Below are positions 54,756 through 63,800 of a DNA stretch of 64,000 nucleotides, piece after piece. Source of the DNA: JAJEFO01 sp965221845 (GTDB lineage: Bacteria; Pseudomonadota; Alphaproteobacteria; Rhodobacterales; Rhodobacteraceae); assembly GCA_965221845.1 (NCBI GenBank), contig OZ244919.1:3844001-3908000 (forward strand). Direction: 5' to 3'. Numbering within the stretch: position 1 is the stretch's first letter; the number at the start of each line of letters is the position of its first letter. The notes beneath the pieces are model-generated. The model was given only the letters and a program-made list of their open reading frames with translations, was not told the DNA's origin and made no database searches. The position numbers were made by a program, and so were the translations under genes.

Positions 54756-55363
54756 GGATCCGGCTCCAGGGGCAGCCGGCGTATGTCGGCCGGGGTCTCG
54801 AGGGCCCGCGCCAGCGTCGCCCTGTACGCCGCGCGCGTGACCTCGATGACGCCAAGAGTGGCCAGGTGCGGCGAACTGAACTGCGTGTCGAACAGGACGA
54901 AGCCGGTTCGCCGGAGATGGTCCACGGCCCAGGCAAGCGACATTTTCGAGCCGTCGGTTTCCGTGGAGAACATGCTTTCGCCGAAGAACGCGCCGCCGAG
55001 CGCCACGCCGTACATGCCGCCGACGAGCCGGCCGTCCGTCCAGACGCCGAATCCGTGCGCATGTCCCATGGCGTTAAGCCTGACCATGAGCGCCCGGATC
55101 GTCCCGTTGATCTAGGTTTCGTCCCGGCTGGCGCAGCCGTCGAGCACCGCCTCGAACGCGACGTCCATGGTGGCCGTGTGGCTCCCGCGCCGCATCCGGC
55201 GCGCAAGAGACCGCGACATGTGGAACCCGTCGAGGGGCAGCACGCCCCGCACCTTGGGATCGACCCAGTGGATGCCCGGGTCGTCGCGCGACTTCGCCAT
55301 CGGAAAGACGCCCGCGGCGTAGGCTCCAAGCAGAAGCTCCGCCGTCAGGCCCCGGTCGCTCAC
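54710..55363 (-). pseudogene. aat: Leucyl/phenylalanyl-tRNA-protein transferase with in-frame amber codon
   Basis: 218 codons with family motifs on both sides of the break: G-A-Y-A-A-G-V-F-P-M-A (about 13-23), then R-D-E-T-stop-I-N-G-T-I, then M-G-H-A-H-G-F-G-V-W, G-G-M-Y-G-V-A-L-G-G, F-G-E-S-M-F. The stop TAG is at 55112-55114, exactly where the family has a Trp (T-W-I-N), so TGG changed to TAG. Everything else is intact and in one frame. The enzyme adds Leu/Phe to N-degron substrates for ClpS/ClpAP; loss would disable that branch. Confidence 0.9.
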
Positions 55364-55412
55364 GGGATCCGTCCCGGCCGGCCTGGCGCGGACCCGGCCA
55401 GGGGCCGGCGCC

Positions 55413-56759
55413 TCAGCCGGAGTTCCCGGCGAGCCACTTTTCCAGCCAGTGAATGTCGTAGTCGCCCGACCGGATCGCGGACTCCCCCAGGAGAGCGTCG
55501 AAGAGCGGCACGTTGGTGTCTATCCCGTCCACGATCAGCTCGGAGAGGGCGCGGGCCAGGCGCGCCAGCGCCTCCGGCCTGTCCCGCCCATGGACGATCA
55601 GCTTGCCGATCAGGGAGTCGTAGTGGGGCGGGATGGAGTACCCGTCGTAGATTGCCGAATCCATGCGGACTCCGAGGCCGCCGGGGGCGTGGTACTGGGT
55701 GATCCTCCCGGGGGAGGGAGAGAACCCGGGAAACCTTTCGGCATTGATCCTGATCTCGATGGCATGGCCGTCGATCTCCAGGCCCTCCTGCGAAAAGGAG
55801 ATCGGCAGGCCGGCAGCGATCCGGATCTGCTCCCGAACGAGGTCGACGCCGTATATCGCCTCAGTCACCGGATGCTCGACCTGCAGCCGCGTGTTCATCT
55901 CGATGAAGTGGAACTCCCCGTCTTCATGGAGGAACTCGACAGTCCCGGCGCCCGCATAGCCCATGCGCGCGACGGCATCGGCGCACGTCTTGCCGATCCT
56001 GTCGCGAGTCCCTTCGTCGATCGCCGGCCCGGGCGCTTCCTCCAGGACCTTCTGGTGGCGGCGCTGCAGCGAGCAGTCGCGTTCGCCCAGATGCACGGCC
56101 TCGCCCTTTCCGTCGCCGAAGACCTGGATCTCGATGTGGCGAGGCCTCCCCAGCCACTTCTCTACGTACACCTCGTCGTTGCCGAACGCGGCCCTTGCTT
56201 CCGCGCGCGCCGTGCGGAAGGCCGTTTCCATGCCGTCCGCGGACCTTGCCAGCTTCATGCCCCTGCCGCCGCCGCCCGCCGTGGCCTTCACGATGACAGG
56301 GTAGCCGACCTGCGCGCCGACCGCGGTCGCGTCGTCGAGCGTCTCCACGCCGCCTTCGGAGCCCGGCACGCACGGCACGCCCAGATCCCTCATCGTGTCC
56401 TTCGCGGTGATCTTGTCTCCCATGAGGCGGATGTGCTCGGCGGAAGGGCCGATGAACCTGATCTCGTGGTCGGCCAGGATCTGCGCGAACCTCGCGTTTT
56501 CCGAAAGAAAGCCGTAGCCCGGGTGGACCGCCTGCGCGCCGGTGATCTCGCAGGCCGAGACAATGGCCGGGATCGAAAGGTAGCTTTGGGCGCCGGGGGG
56601 CGGGCCGATGCAGATGCTCTCGTCGGCCATGCGCACGTGCATGGCGTCCATGTCAGCCGTCGAATGCACGGCGACCGACCTGATGCCCATCTCGCGGCAC
56701 GCGCGAATCACGCGAAGCGCGATCTCGCCCCGGTTCGCGATCAGGATCTTCTCGAACAC
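55413..56759 (-). CDS. accC: Acetyl-CoA carboxylase biotin carboxylase subunit
   Basis: 448 residues. ATP-grasp enzyme: I-A-N-R-G-E-I-A-L-R-V, H-P-G-Y-G-F-L-S-E-N, the glycine loop G-G-G-G-R-G-M-K, E-K-W-L-G-R-P-R-H-I-E, and F-I-E-M-N-T-R-L-Q-V-E-H. Carboxylates biotin on AccB in the first step of fatty acid synthesis. Ten bases downstream of accB; one operon. Confidence 0.97.
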   Translation of the reverse strand: MFEKILIANRGEIALRVIRACREMGIRSVAVHSTADMDAMHVRMADESICIGPPPGAQSYLSIPAIVSACEITGAQAVHPGYGFLSENARFAQILADHEIRFIGPSAEHIRLMGDKITAKDTMRDLGVPCVPGSEGGVETLDDATAVGAQVGYPVIVKATAGGGGRGMKLARSADGMETAFRTARAEARAAFGNDEVYVEKWLGRPRHIEIQVFGDGKGEAVHLGERDCSLQRRHQKVLEEAPGPAIDEGTRDRIGKTCADAVARMGYAGAGTVEFLHEDGEFHFIEMNTRLQVEHPVTEAIYGVDLVREQIRIAAGLPISFSQEGLEIDGHAIEIRINAERFPGFSPSPGRITQYHAPGGLGVRMDSAIYDGYSIPPHYDSLIGKLIVHGRDRPEALARLARALSELIVDGIDTNVPLFDALLGESAIRSGDYDIHWLEKWLAGNSG

Positions 56760-56769
56760 GGGCGCGACC

Positions 56770-57258
56770 CTACTCCACGACCATCAGCGGCGAACCGAAC
56801 TCGACGGGCGCGCCGTCCTCGACGAGTATGCGCCTCACCGTGCCCGACCTGGGCGCCGGGATGCTGTTCATGGTCTTCATGGCTTCGACGATCAGCAGGG
56901 TCTGGCCCTCCGTGACCATGTCACCCACCTTGACGAACGGTTCGGCGCCGGGTTCCGGATGAAGGTACGCGGTTCCGACCATTGGAGAGGCCACGGCGCC
57001 AGGCAGCGCGGCGGGATCCCCGGCATCTTCTGCCGGGGGCGCGGCGTTCGCTTCAGGCCCCGGCGCCTGGGGCGCCGGGGCCTGCCCGCGGGCCGGGGCA
57101 GCCGCCGGAACCGCGCCGGCCTTGCTCATGCGCACATTGAGGCGCCCGTTCTCGGGATGCTCGCGCTTGACCTGCAGCTCGGAAAGGTCGTTCTCGCTCA
57201 GAAGTTCGGCAAGAGACCTGATGAACTCCACGTCCTCTTGATGCGATCGCTCTGCCAT
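56770..57258 (-). CDS. accB: Acetyl-CoA carboxylase biotin carboxyl carrier protein
   Basis: 162 residues from ATG 57258. N-terminal helix region (V-E-F-I-R-S-L-A-E-L-L), a long Ala/Pro linker (about 45-85), then the biotinyl domain with V-E-A-M-K-T-M-N, where the Lys is biotinylated. Normal length. Confidence 0.95.
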   Translation of the reverse strand: MAERSHQEDVEFIRSLAELLSENDLSELQVKREHPENGRLNVRMSKAGAVPAAAPARGQAPAPQAPGPEANAAPPAEDAGDPAALPGAVASPMVGTAYLHPEPGAEPFVKVGDMVTEGQTLLIVEAMKTMNSIPAPRSGTVRRILVEDGAPVEFGSPLMVVE

Positions 57259-57948
57259 TGTCGCCCCTCGGCCGTGTTCGCGTGTCATTGCGCGATGTCT
57301 ATAAGGGCCGCGGACAAAGGGGAAGTGCCTTGGGGCGTGACAGGTCCGTTCGGCTTCGCCGTCTCCCGTTCCGTCGTCCCCAAACGCGTGCCCGGCATCA
57401 ACGGGACGGACCGTTCGGGAGCGCGCTTCGGGCGTGGCGGGCAAGGGGTGCGGACGACGGTGCCGTCGCGCATGCCAGGAGGGCCAGGTGCATGCGCAGC
57501 CGGTCTCCGTGACGCCTCCCTCGGGGCCGGATCCCCATCTTCGGACGGCCCGGCATGCCGATGCCGGCGTCGGACAGGGAAGGGATCTGGCACGCCCGGC
57601 GGGGCGGGGTCCGCGGCGTCTTGCAGCCATGACCGGCTCCGGCCTTCGGATCGGGCGACTCCCGCTGGATCGGGCGCAGGGTCCGGAAAGGGGCGCCTTC
57701 ACGCCGGGGATGGCGAGCGTCATGGCAGGAAGCGTTACGGGCACGGGTTTCGCCGGCGGCAGGTTCCGCATCACGTGCCCTGCCGGGGTGAAGGTCTCCA
57801 CGGGTTCGCTGCAGTGCCGGCCACTGCCGGCACGCATCCCTCGCCTTGCCCTGATTCGGCCGCTCGCGCGGCGGTCATCATGAATCGAGCCGTTTCGACG
57901 TGGCATCCCTGTCGGGAAAGGCATGCATCCGCATCCATGGATCCGGAT

Positions 57949-57960
57949 GGGGGGGGGGGG
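57949..57960 (+). repeat. Poly-G tract, 12 bases
   Basis: Third intergenic poly-G run, 162 bp before the binding-protein gene. Confidence 0.9.
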
Positions 57961-58070
57961 TCTGACAACTGCATGAGAATGAATGCATAAAACTGGAACC
58001 GAACCTCGGGATCCCGGCGCCTTGGGCCCGGCACGCGCGTTGGCCCGCGAGATTCCCGCATTGACATTGC

Positions 58071-58099
58071 AACTTTTTTGACATCAGTTCAAGAAAGTT
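58071..58099. promoter_or_regulatory. Inverted repeat, candidate LacI-family operator
   Basis: AACTTTTTTGA - 7 bases - TCAAGAAAGTT (10 of 11 positions complementary), ending 23 bases before the binding-protein ATG and followed by GGGAGGA. TTGACA occurs at 58061, 58079 and 58098. A regulator gene of the LacI family is in the same operon, making this a plausible target. Confidence 0.45.
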
Positions 58100-58122
58100 G
58101 ACAGCTTGGTAGGGAGGACCAG

Positions 58123-59403
58123 ATGACTGGAAAACGGATTTTCGGAGCGCTTGCCTGCGGGATGGCGCTCGCGGCGGCTGCGGGCCCGTCGGCGGCGCAG
58201 TCCGCTGACATCAGCGGCGAGCTGGTGATCATGAACTGGCTGCCCGGCACGGACGGGGCCACCTTCCGCCGCGTCGAGAGATCGTTCGAGGAGAAGCATC
58301 CCGGCGTGACGGTGCGGGACATCGTGCTTTCGGGCGCGGGCGACCCGCGCGGCGCCATCCGTGCCGCCCTCCTTGCCGGAGAGACCGCCGACCTGCTCGT
58401 GAACACATGGCCTGCATTTCGCGCAGAGCTTGCCGAGGCGGGGCTGCTGCGCGAAATCGATTCTGTTTGGGAGGCGTACGGAATCGGCGACAACCTGAAC
58501 GATTCATGGAAGGCGCTCGGACAGACTGACGGCGTCACCTACGGGGTGCAGTTCACCTACGGCGACAGAAGCGGGATCTGGTATCGTCCCGACACCCTTG
58601 CCGCGGCGGGTCTTGACGGCCCCCCGGAAACCTTCGACGAGCTTGTTGCGTCCTTCGGGCCGCTTCTGGCGAACGGCGTGACCCCGTTTGCCATCGGAGC
58701 GAAGGTCTGGTCGCACGGAGAGATGTTCGAGACCTTGCTGCTCCGAACGGCCGGCGTGGAAACCGCAGCCGCTCTCGCCGCCCACGAGATCGCGTGGACG
58801 GATCCTCGTGTGAGAAACGTGCTGGAGATCTGGCAGGGCATGATCGAGGCCGGATGCTGCGGAGATCCCGAGACCATGCTGGCGAACGACTGGGACGGCG
58901 CGGTCGATGCCGTTCTCGTGTCGGGCGAAGCGGCCTACACGATCATGGGCATGTGGGTCAACGGCCGCGCCCGCGACGAATTCGGCCTGGAGGAAGGCGT
59001 CGATTACGCGCTCTTCCAGTTCCCTGCTCTTGGCCGGGGTTTTGACAGCACGTCAAGCGTTGACGCAAAGGAGATCGTTGCACTGTCTACCGGTGACAAC
59101 GCCGCCGCCGCCGATGCGTTCCTGGCGCACCTGGCCACCGCCGAGGCGGCGAATGCCGTGGCCGCAGGCGGCCTCGCCTCTCCGTCCAGTGCGGTCGACA
59201 CCTCGATCTACGGCCCCGTCACGAACACCGCGACCGCCGCGGTCGCCCAGTCCGAGGTGCATTTCGTGCTCGGCGACCTGCTCCCGGGCGATCTTGTCGA
59301 CGAGTATCGCGTGCAGCTTCAGCGCTTTCTCGCGGACCCGTCCGACAGGAACATTGACGCAGTGCTCGCCGCCATCGAGGCAAAGGCACGGCAGTTTGAC
59401 TGA
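58123..59403 (+). CDS. ABC sugar transporter substrate-binding protein
   Basis: 426 residues with Sec signal peptide (cleavage near S-A-A-Q). Family 1 extracellular sugar-binding fold: L-V-I-M-N-W-L-P-G, G-V-T-Y-G-V-Q-F-T-Y, W-Y-R-P-D-T-L-A-A-A-G-L, S-G-E-A-A-Y-T-I-M-G-M-W. Binds an oligosaccharide or sugar in the periplasm. First gene of a six-gene sugar operon. Confidence 0.9.
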   Translation: MTGKRIFGALACGMALAAAAGPSAAQSADISGELVIMNWLPGTDGATFRRVERSFEEKHPGVTVRDIVLSGAGDPRGAIRAALLAGETADLLVNTWPAFRAELAEAGLLREIDSVWEAYGIGDNLNDSWKALGQTDGVTYGVQFTYGDRSGIWYRPDTLAAAGLDGPPETFDELVASFGPLLANGVTPFAIGAKVWSHGEMFETLLLRTAGVETAAALAAHEIAWTDPRVRNVLEIWQGMIEAGCCGDPETMLANDWDGAVDAVLVSGEAAYTIMGMWVNGRARDEFGLEEGVDYALFQFPALGRGFDSTSSVDAKEIVALSTGDNAAAADAFLAHLATAEAANAVAAGGLASPSSAVDTSIYGPVTNTATAAVAQSEVHFVLGDLLPGDLVDEYRVQLQRFLADPSDRNIDAVLAAIEAKARQFD

Positions 59404-59429
59404 GTCGGGCCTTCGGCTCGTCAAAGGTC

Positions 59430-60368
59430 ATGGAAGAATGCCGTGCATATCGACATCAGGGGCGTCGCGGGCGGCTGCCGCCGTCGGCGACGCCCCGGCA
59501 GACGCCCGAGGCGCTGGCCGCGCTGATCCTGGTATCCCCTGTCCTTCTTCTCTTCTCGCTGACGGTTGTCTACCCGGTCATCGAGACGTTCCGGCTGAGC
59601 TTTTACGACATCCAGGGGCTGTCGCGGCCGAGATGGGTCGGCCGGGGCAACTTCACCGAGCTCTTCGGGGATCCCGATTTCAGGAACGCGTCCGTCACGA
59701 CGCTGATCTGGACGCTGTCCTCCACGGCGGTTTCCGTCGGGATCGGGTTCCTGCTCGCGCTGCTGTGCTCTCAGGCGCCGCGCGCGACCTATCCGTTTCG
59801 CATCGCGTTCTTCACGACATACGGGATTTCCGAAGCCGTGAGCGCCTACATCTGGCTGGGCGTCCTCAGGTCCGGCGACGCAGGGCTGCTCAACGCGATT
59901 CTTGGCCTCGTCGGCCTCGAGCATCTGGCCAACCCCTGGCTCGGTGACACCGGCACGGCCATCTGGGGCGTCGTGGCGGCCTATTCCTGGACGCAGGTGG
60001 GCTTGCCGCTCATGCTCTGCTTCGCGTCAATGCAGTCCATTCCCAGGAGCCTGACCGAGGCGGCGTTCATTGACGGGGCGAGGCCGTTCTCGATCATGAG
60101 GTTCATCGTCCTGCCGCTGTCAATGCCGGGCCTGCGGGTGTCGGTGTTCATCAACCTCCTGGCGTCGCTTCGCGCCTTTGACATGATATTCGTCCTGACT
60201 TCCGGAGGCCCGATCCGCAGCACCGAGACGATCGGATACTTCATGTACAGGGAATCGGTCACCCAGTTCAAGCTCGGCTACGGAGCCGCATCGACGATGA
60301 TTCTCCTGGGAACCGTCGTTGTCGTGTCGCTTCCTGCCATCCTGAAACGCACGCGAGAGATAGGATGA
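59430..60368 (+). CDS. ABC sugar transporter permease 1 (MalF-like)
   Basis: 312 residues, six membrane helices. EAA loop: E-A-A-F-I-D-G-A-R-P-F-S-I-M-R-F, followed by V-L-P-L-S-M-P-G. N-terminal cytoplasmic tail Arg-rich. Its TGA overlaps the next gene (ATGA at 60365). Confidence 0.92.
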   Translation: MEECRAYRHQGRRGRLPPSATPRQTPEALAALILVSPVLLLFSLTVVYPVIETFRLSFYDIQGLSRPRWVGRGNFTELFGDPDFRNASVTTLIWTLSSTAVSVGIGFLLALLCSQAPRATYPFRIAFFTTYGISEAVSAYIWLGVLRSGDAGLLNAILGLVGLEHLANPWLGDTGTAIWGVVAAYSWTQVGLPLMLCFASMQSIPRSLTEAAFIDGARPFSIMRFIVLPLSMPGLRVSVFINLLASLRAFDMIFVLTSGGPIRSTETIGYFMYRESVTQFKLGYGAASTMILLGTVVVVSLPAILKRTREIG

Positions 60369-61192
60369 GGCCGTCGGCCCGGGCCCCGTACTGGGTGGTC
60401 GGCCTGGTCGGCCTTCTGGCATTGCTGTGGATCGTGCCCGTCCTTGGTATCGTCGTCACGTCCCTGCGACCCTTTTCCGAGACGGCGATGGGCTGGTGGC
60501 AGGTCGACGAGGTGACGTTCACGCTGTCCGCGTGGAAGACGGTCTGGAGCAAGTATCCTCTTGCAGAGGGCCTTGCAGCGAGCTTCAAGATAACGCTGGC
60601 CTCTACGGCGCTGACAGTCGCCTTGAGCCCCGCGGCGGCATATGCGTTTCATTACCTCAAGTTTCCGTTCCGGCGCGTTTCCCTGATCGTTCTCGTCAAC
60701 GCCTTCGTGTTGCCGCAGCAGGTGATCGTCATACCCCTGTTCACGCTCTGGCGGCAGTTCGGGCTGATAGACAACGTCTGGGCGGTCATCCTGCCGTATG
60801 TCGGCATGTCCTTTGCATGGTCCGTCTTTCTGGCGAAGAACTTCCTCGACGACTTTCCCGGAGAGCTGATCGAGGCCGCCAAGGTCGACGGATGCGGGCC
60901 GATCGCGACCTATTTCTTCGTTGTGCTGCCGAATTCGCTGACTTCGATTGCTGCAATGGCCATTCTCCAGTTCCTCTGGGCGTGGAATTCCCTGCTGATT
61001 CCGCTCCTGTTCCTCCGAACGAATGAGCCGATGCCGGTCCTGCTTTCGAGAATTGCCGGCACGTACGAGCCCAATCTCGACCAGCAGTCGGCCGTCGCCT
61101 TGCTGACGATGGTCGTGCCGCTCGTCGTGTTCCTTGCGCTCCAGCGCCATTTCGTTGCTGGAGGCATTTCGCGAATGGGCCTGAAGGGATGA
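60365..61192 (+). CDS. ABC sugar transporter permease 2 (MalG-like)
   Basis: 275 residues, six helices; EAA loop E-A-A-K-V-D-G-C-G-P-I-A-T-Y-F followed by V-L-P-N-S. Partner of the upstream permease. Confidence 0.92.
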   Translation: MRPSARAPYWVVGLVGLLALLWIVPVLGIVVTSLRPFSETAMGWWQVDEVTFTLSAWKTVWSKYPLAEGLAASFKITLASTALTVALSPAAAYAFHYLKFPFRRVSLIVLVNAFVLPQQVIVIPLFTLWRQFGLIDNVWAVILPYVGMSFAWSVFLAKNFLDDFPGELIEAAKVDGCGPIATYFFVVLPNSLTSIAAMAILQFLWAWNSLLIPLLFLRTNEPMPVLLSRIAGTYEPNLDQQSAVALLTMVVPLVVFLALQRHFVAGGISRMGLKG

Positions 61193-61312
61193 CGTGCGGG
61201 CTGTCGCAAGGCGCGCGGGATCCGGCTGCCGGCCGACAGGCTCTCCGCGCACGCCCGGAGGGCCTTCGGGACGGTTCCCGCATGGGCGCGAACCCCGGCT
61301 GGAGGCGCTGAA

Positions 61313-62365
61313 GTGGCTGGTCTGGAGGGCGGCAGGGCAAGGAGGGCGACGATACACGACGTGGCCAGGGTGGCGAACGTGGCCGTGGGGACGGTTTCGC
61401 GGTACCTGAACGGTCAGGAGGTCCGCTCCGGAAATCGCGCGCGCATTGAAAGGGCGATCGAGGAGACGTCCTTCAGAAGGAATGCGTCGGCGGCCTTCAT
61501 ACGGCAGGACCGAAGCCAGTTCATCGGATTCCTCGTCCCGCGGTACGACGAGTTCCACGCCCGGCTCCTGGAGCGGGTCGTGGCCAAGCTCAGGAGGCAT
61601 GGGCGTGCCGTCATTCCGCTGAGTCACGGAGACCGGGAATCCACCCTGAACGAGGCCCTCGACTTTTTCAACGAACAGCGTGTCGGCGCCATGATCATGT
61701 CAGGAGATCTGGACTACCAGGAGCTGACGCGGAGAGTCGTGGCCTGGGACCTGCCTGTTGTCCTGTACAACAATGACATTCGCGGGCTTCTTGTCGACCG
61801 CGTGCTGGTCGACAATGTCTCGGCCACAAAGGTCGCCATGCGGCACCTGTTCAGTCTCGGACATGAGGCCATCGCCTTCCTGGCCGGGCGTGACGGCGAT
61901 TCAAGCGCCGAGGAAAGGGAGGCCGGCTACCGCGCCGCACTGGACGAAGCGGGAATCGGATTCCAGGACCGATACCTTGTCCATGGAAACTGGCAGTTCC
62001 ACGGCGGATATCTCGGAACGCAAAGGCTGATGAGCCTTGCCGTCCCGCCGACAGCGCTGCTTTCGGCCAACCACCAGATGACGTACGGAGCGCTGGAGTG
62101 GCTCAAGCAGGCCGGAATCGACGTTCCGGGAAGCCTTTCGCTGATCAGCTTCGACGACTGCGACCTGTTCCGGCTGCTTGGCGACGGCATAACCGCGATT
62201 TCGCAGCCCCTGGACATGATTGCGGAGAGCATCGTGGAAATGGTGCGCTCGCGCATCAGCGATCCCGACATTTCCGACATTCGAAAGGTCACCCTGCGCT
62301 GCGAACTGGTGCAGCGCGCGTCGATCGCCAGGCAACCCGCGAAACAGGTGCGCACCAATGGCTAG
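61313..62365 (+). CDS. LacI-family transcriptional regulator
   Basis: 350 residues from GTG 61313 (GGAGG upstream). Helix-turn-helix and hinge: T-I-H-D-V-A-R-V-A-N-V-A-V-G-T-V-S-R-Y-L; then a periplasmic-binding-protein-like effector domain (F-L-V-P-R-Y, D-N-V-S-A-T, L-G-H-E-A-I-A-F-L-A-G, I-S-F-D-D-C). Probably represses the operon until sugar is present. Confidence 0.93.
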   Translation: MAGLEGGRARRATIHDVARVANVAVGTVSRYLNGQEVRSGNRARIERAIEETSFRRNASAAFIRQDRSQFIGFLVPRYDEFHARLLERVVAKLRRHGRAVIPLSHGDRESTLNEALDFFNEQRVGAMIMSGDLDYQELTRRVVAWDLPVVLYNNDIRGLLVDRVLVDNVSATKVAMRHLFSLGHEAIAFLAGRDGDSSAEEREAGYRAALDEAGIGFQDRYLVHGNWQFHGGYLGTQRLMSLAVPPTALLSANHQMTYGALEWLKQAGIDVPGSLSLISFDDCDLFRLLGDGITAISQPLDMIAESIVEMVRSRISDPDISDIRKVTLRCELVQRASIARQPAKQVRTNG

Positions 62366-63431
62366 CATTTCGTTCGAGTCCGTCGGGAAGAGCTTTGGCG
62401 ATATCGAAGTGATCAAGGGACTTGACCTGGAGATAAGGGACGGATCCTTCACCGCCTTTGTCGGTCCGTCCGGATGCGGCAAGTCCACCCTGCTCCGGCT
62501 GCTGGCCGGACTTGAGAGCATCACGCGCGGATGCATCAGGTTTGACGGCCGCGCGGTGAACGAGATGGGCCCCGTCGAGCGGGGCATCGCGATGGTGTTC
62601 CAGAACTATGCGCTCTACCCGCACATGACGGTTGCGCAGAACATCGGCTTCGGCCTGCGCATGGCCCGCATTCCGTCTGCCAAACGGAAGGAAATGGTCA
62701 GGAATGCGGCGGAACTGCTGCAGCTGACCGAGTATCTTGACCGCAAGCCTGCGCAGCTGTCAGGCGGGCAGAGACAGAGAGTGGCGATCGGGCGGGCAAT
62801 CGTGCGAAGCCCCTCCGTCTTCCTGTTTGACGAGCCGCTGTCCAACCTTGACGCGGAGCTGCGGGCAAGCATGCGGATCGAGATCGCCAGGCTCCATGAT
62901 TCAATCGACGCAACCATGGTATACGTGACGCATGATCAGGTCGAGGCCATGACGCTTGCCGACCAGATCGTCGTCCTCCGCGCCGGAAACGTCGAGCAGA
63001 AAGGCGCGCCCGGCGAACTGTACGAGGATCCCGACAACCAGTTCGTCGCGGGCTTCATCGGCAGCCCCAGGATGAACTTTCTTTCCGGCAGGTCCAGGCG
63101 CGATGAATCCGGCAGGTGTCATGTCGAGCTCGGGGACGGCCAGATCCTCCAGGCAGGCGCGATCGGCGATCCTGCCGGTCCGGAGGTGATCGTCGGCATC
63201 CGGCCGGAACACTTCGTGCAGTCGCGGGATGCCCCGAACCAGATGCGCGTGCGCGCCGATTTCGTCGAGGACCTTGGTGGCGTGCGCCACGTCGTCGGCA
63301 CCTTGCCGACAAGCGAGCCGGTCACCGTCGAGGTCCGCGGAAAGCGCAATGTCCGCAAGGAGGAGATGCCTGTCGGCGTCATGCCGGAGCACGTCTACCT
63401 GTTCGAGAAGTCAGGCAGGAGAGTTCGCTGA
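62358..63431 (+). CDS. ABC sugar transporter ATPase (MalK/UgpC-like)
   Basis: 357 residues from ATG 62358, overlapping the regulator stop by 8 bases. Walker A G-P-S-G-C-G-K-S-T, Q-loop F-Q-N-Y-A-L-Y, signature L-S-G-G-Q-R-Q-R, Walker B F-L-F-D-E-P-L-S-N-L-D, H-loop T-H-D-Q. The C-terminal OB-type regulatory domain is complete (V-G-I-R-P-E-H). Confidence 0.95.
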   Translation: MASISFESVGKSFGDIEVIKGLDLEIRDGSFTAFVGPSGCGKSTLLRLLAGLESITRGCIRFDGRAVNEMGPVERGIAMVFQNYALYPHMTVAQNIGFGLRMARIPSAKRKEMVRNAAELLQLTEYLDRKPAQLSGGQRQRVAIGRAIVRSPSVFLFDEPLSNLDAELRASMRIEIARLHDSIDATMVYVTHDQVEAMTLADQIVVLRAGNVEQKGAPGELYEDPDNQFVAGFIGSPRMNFLSGRSRRDESGRCHVELGDGQILQAGAIGDPAGPEVIVGIRPEHFVQSRDAPNQMRVRADFVEDLGGVRHVVGTLPTSEPVTVEVRGKRNVRKEEMPVGVMPEHVYLFEKSGRRVR

Positions 63432-63800
63432 CATGATCACGTGGCGGGCGGACGGCCGGAGCGTGAAGGTGCAGGACGGCACCTTGCCGCTTGAGACGGG
63501 GACGGGAGCCGGGGGCGCGAAGGCCGGCTCGCCCGGCCGTCCCGGCGGGAGAGCGGGCTCCTGCCTGCCCCGGACAGGAGCATGGACTCCGTGGCCGCGC
63601 CATGCCGCGCGGCCGCCCGATGTCCCTGGCGACCGTCATTCGCGCCGGCGCGACGCGCCCCGCCACGCGGAGGTGCGGATGCCGGCGATGTCGCCGCGGC
63701 GACCGCCCCCGGCGGAAACGGCGGATCGCGGCCTGTCCTCTTGCCGGCGCCGAATCGGGCGAGAGCCATGGAGATCAACAGCAGAGCAAAGGATGCCAAC
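63432..63800. other. Intergenic region before the glycosidase
   Basis: 369 bp. An open frame from ATG 63433 starts sensibly but becomes Arg/Pro/Gly-rich and has no family match; a decayed gene start is possible. AGGATG precedes the glycosidase. Confidence 0.4.

Larger units (their letters stand above)
57259..58122. other. Intergenic region with poly-G tract and operator-like repeat
   Basis: 864 bp between accB and the sugar ABC operon. aroQ, often upstream of accB in relatives, is absent. The open frames present have no family features. The right end holds a 12-G run (57949-57960) and the inverted repeat at 58071-58099. Confidence 0.45.

Noticed and set aside
57259..58122. Several open frames of about 100-150 codons between accB and the ABC operon
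   Set aside because: All are Arg/Pro/Gly-rich shadows on both strands without recognisable motifs.
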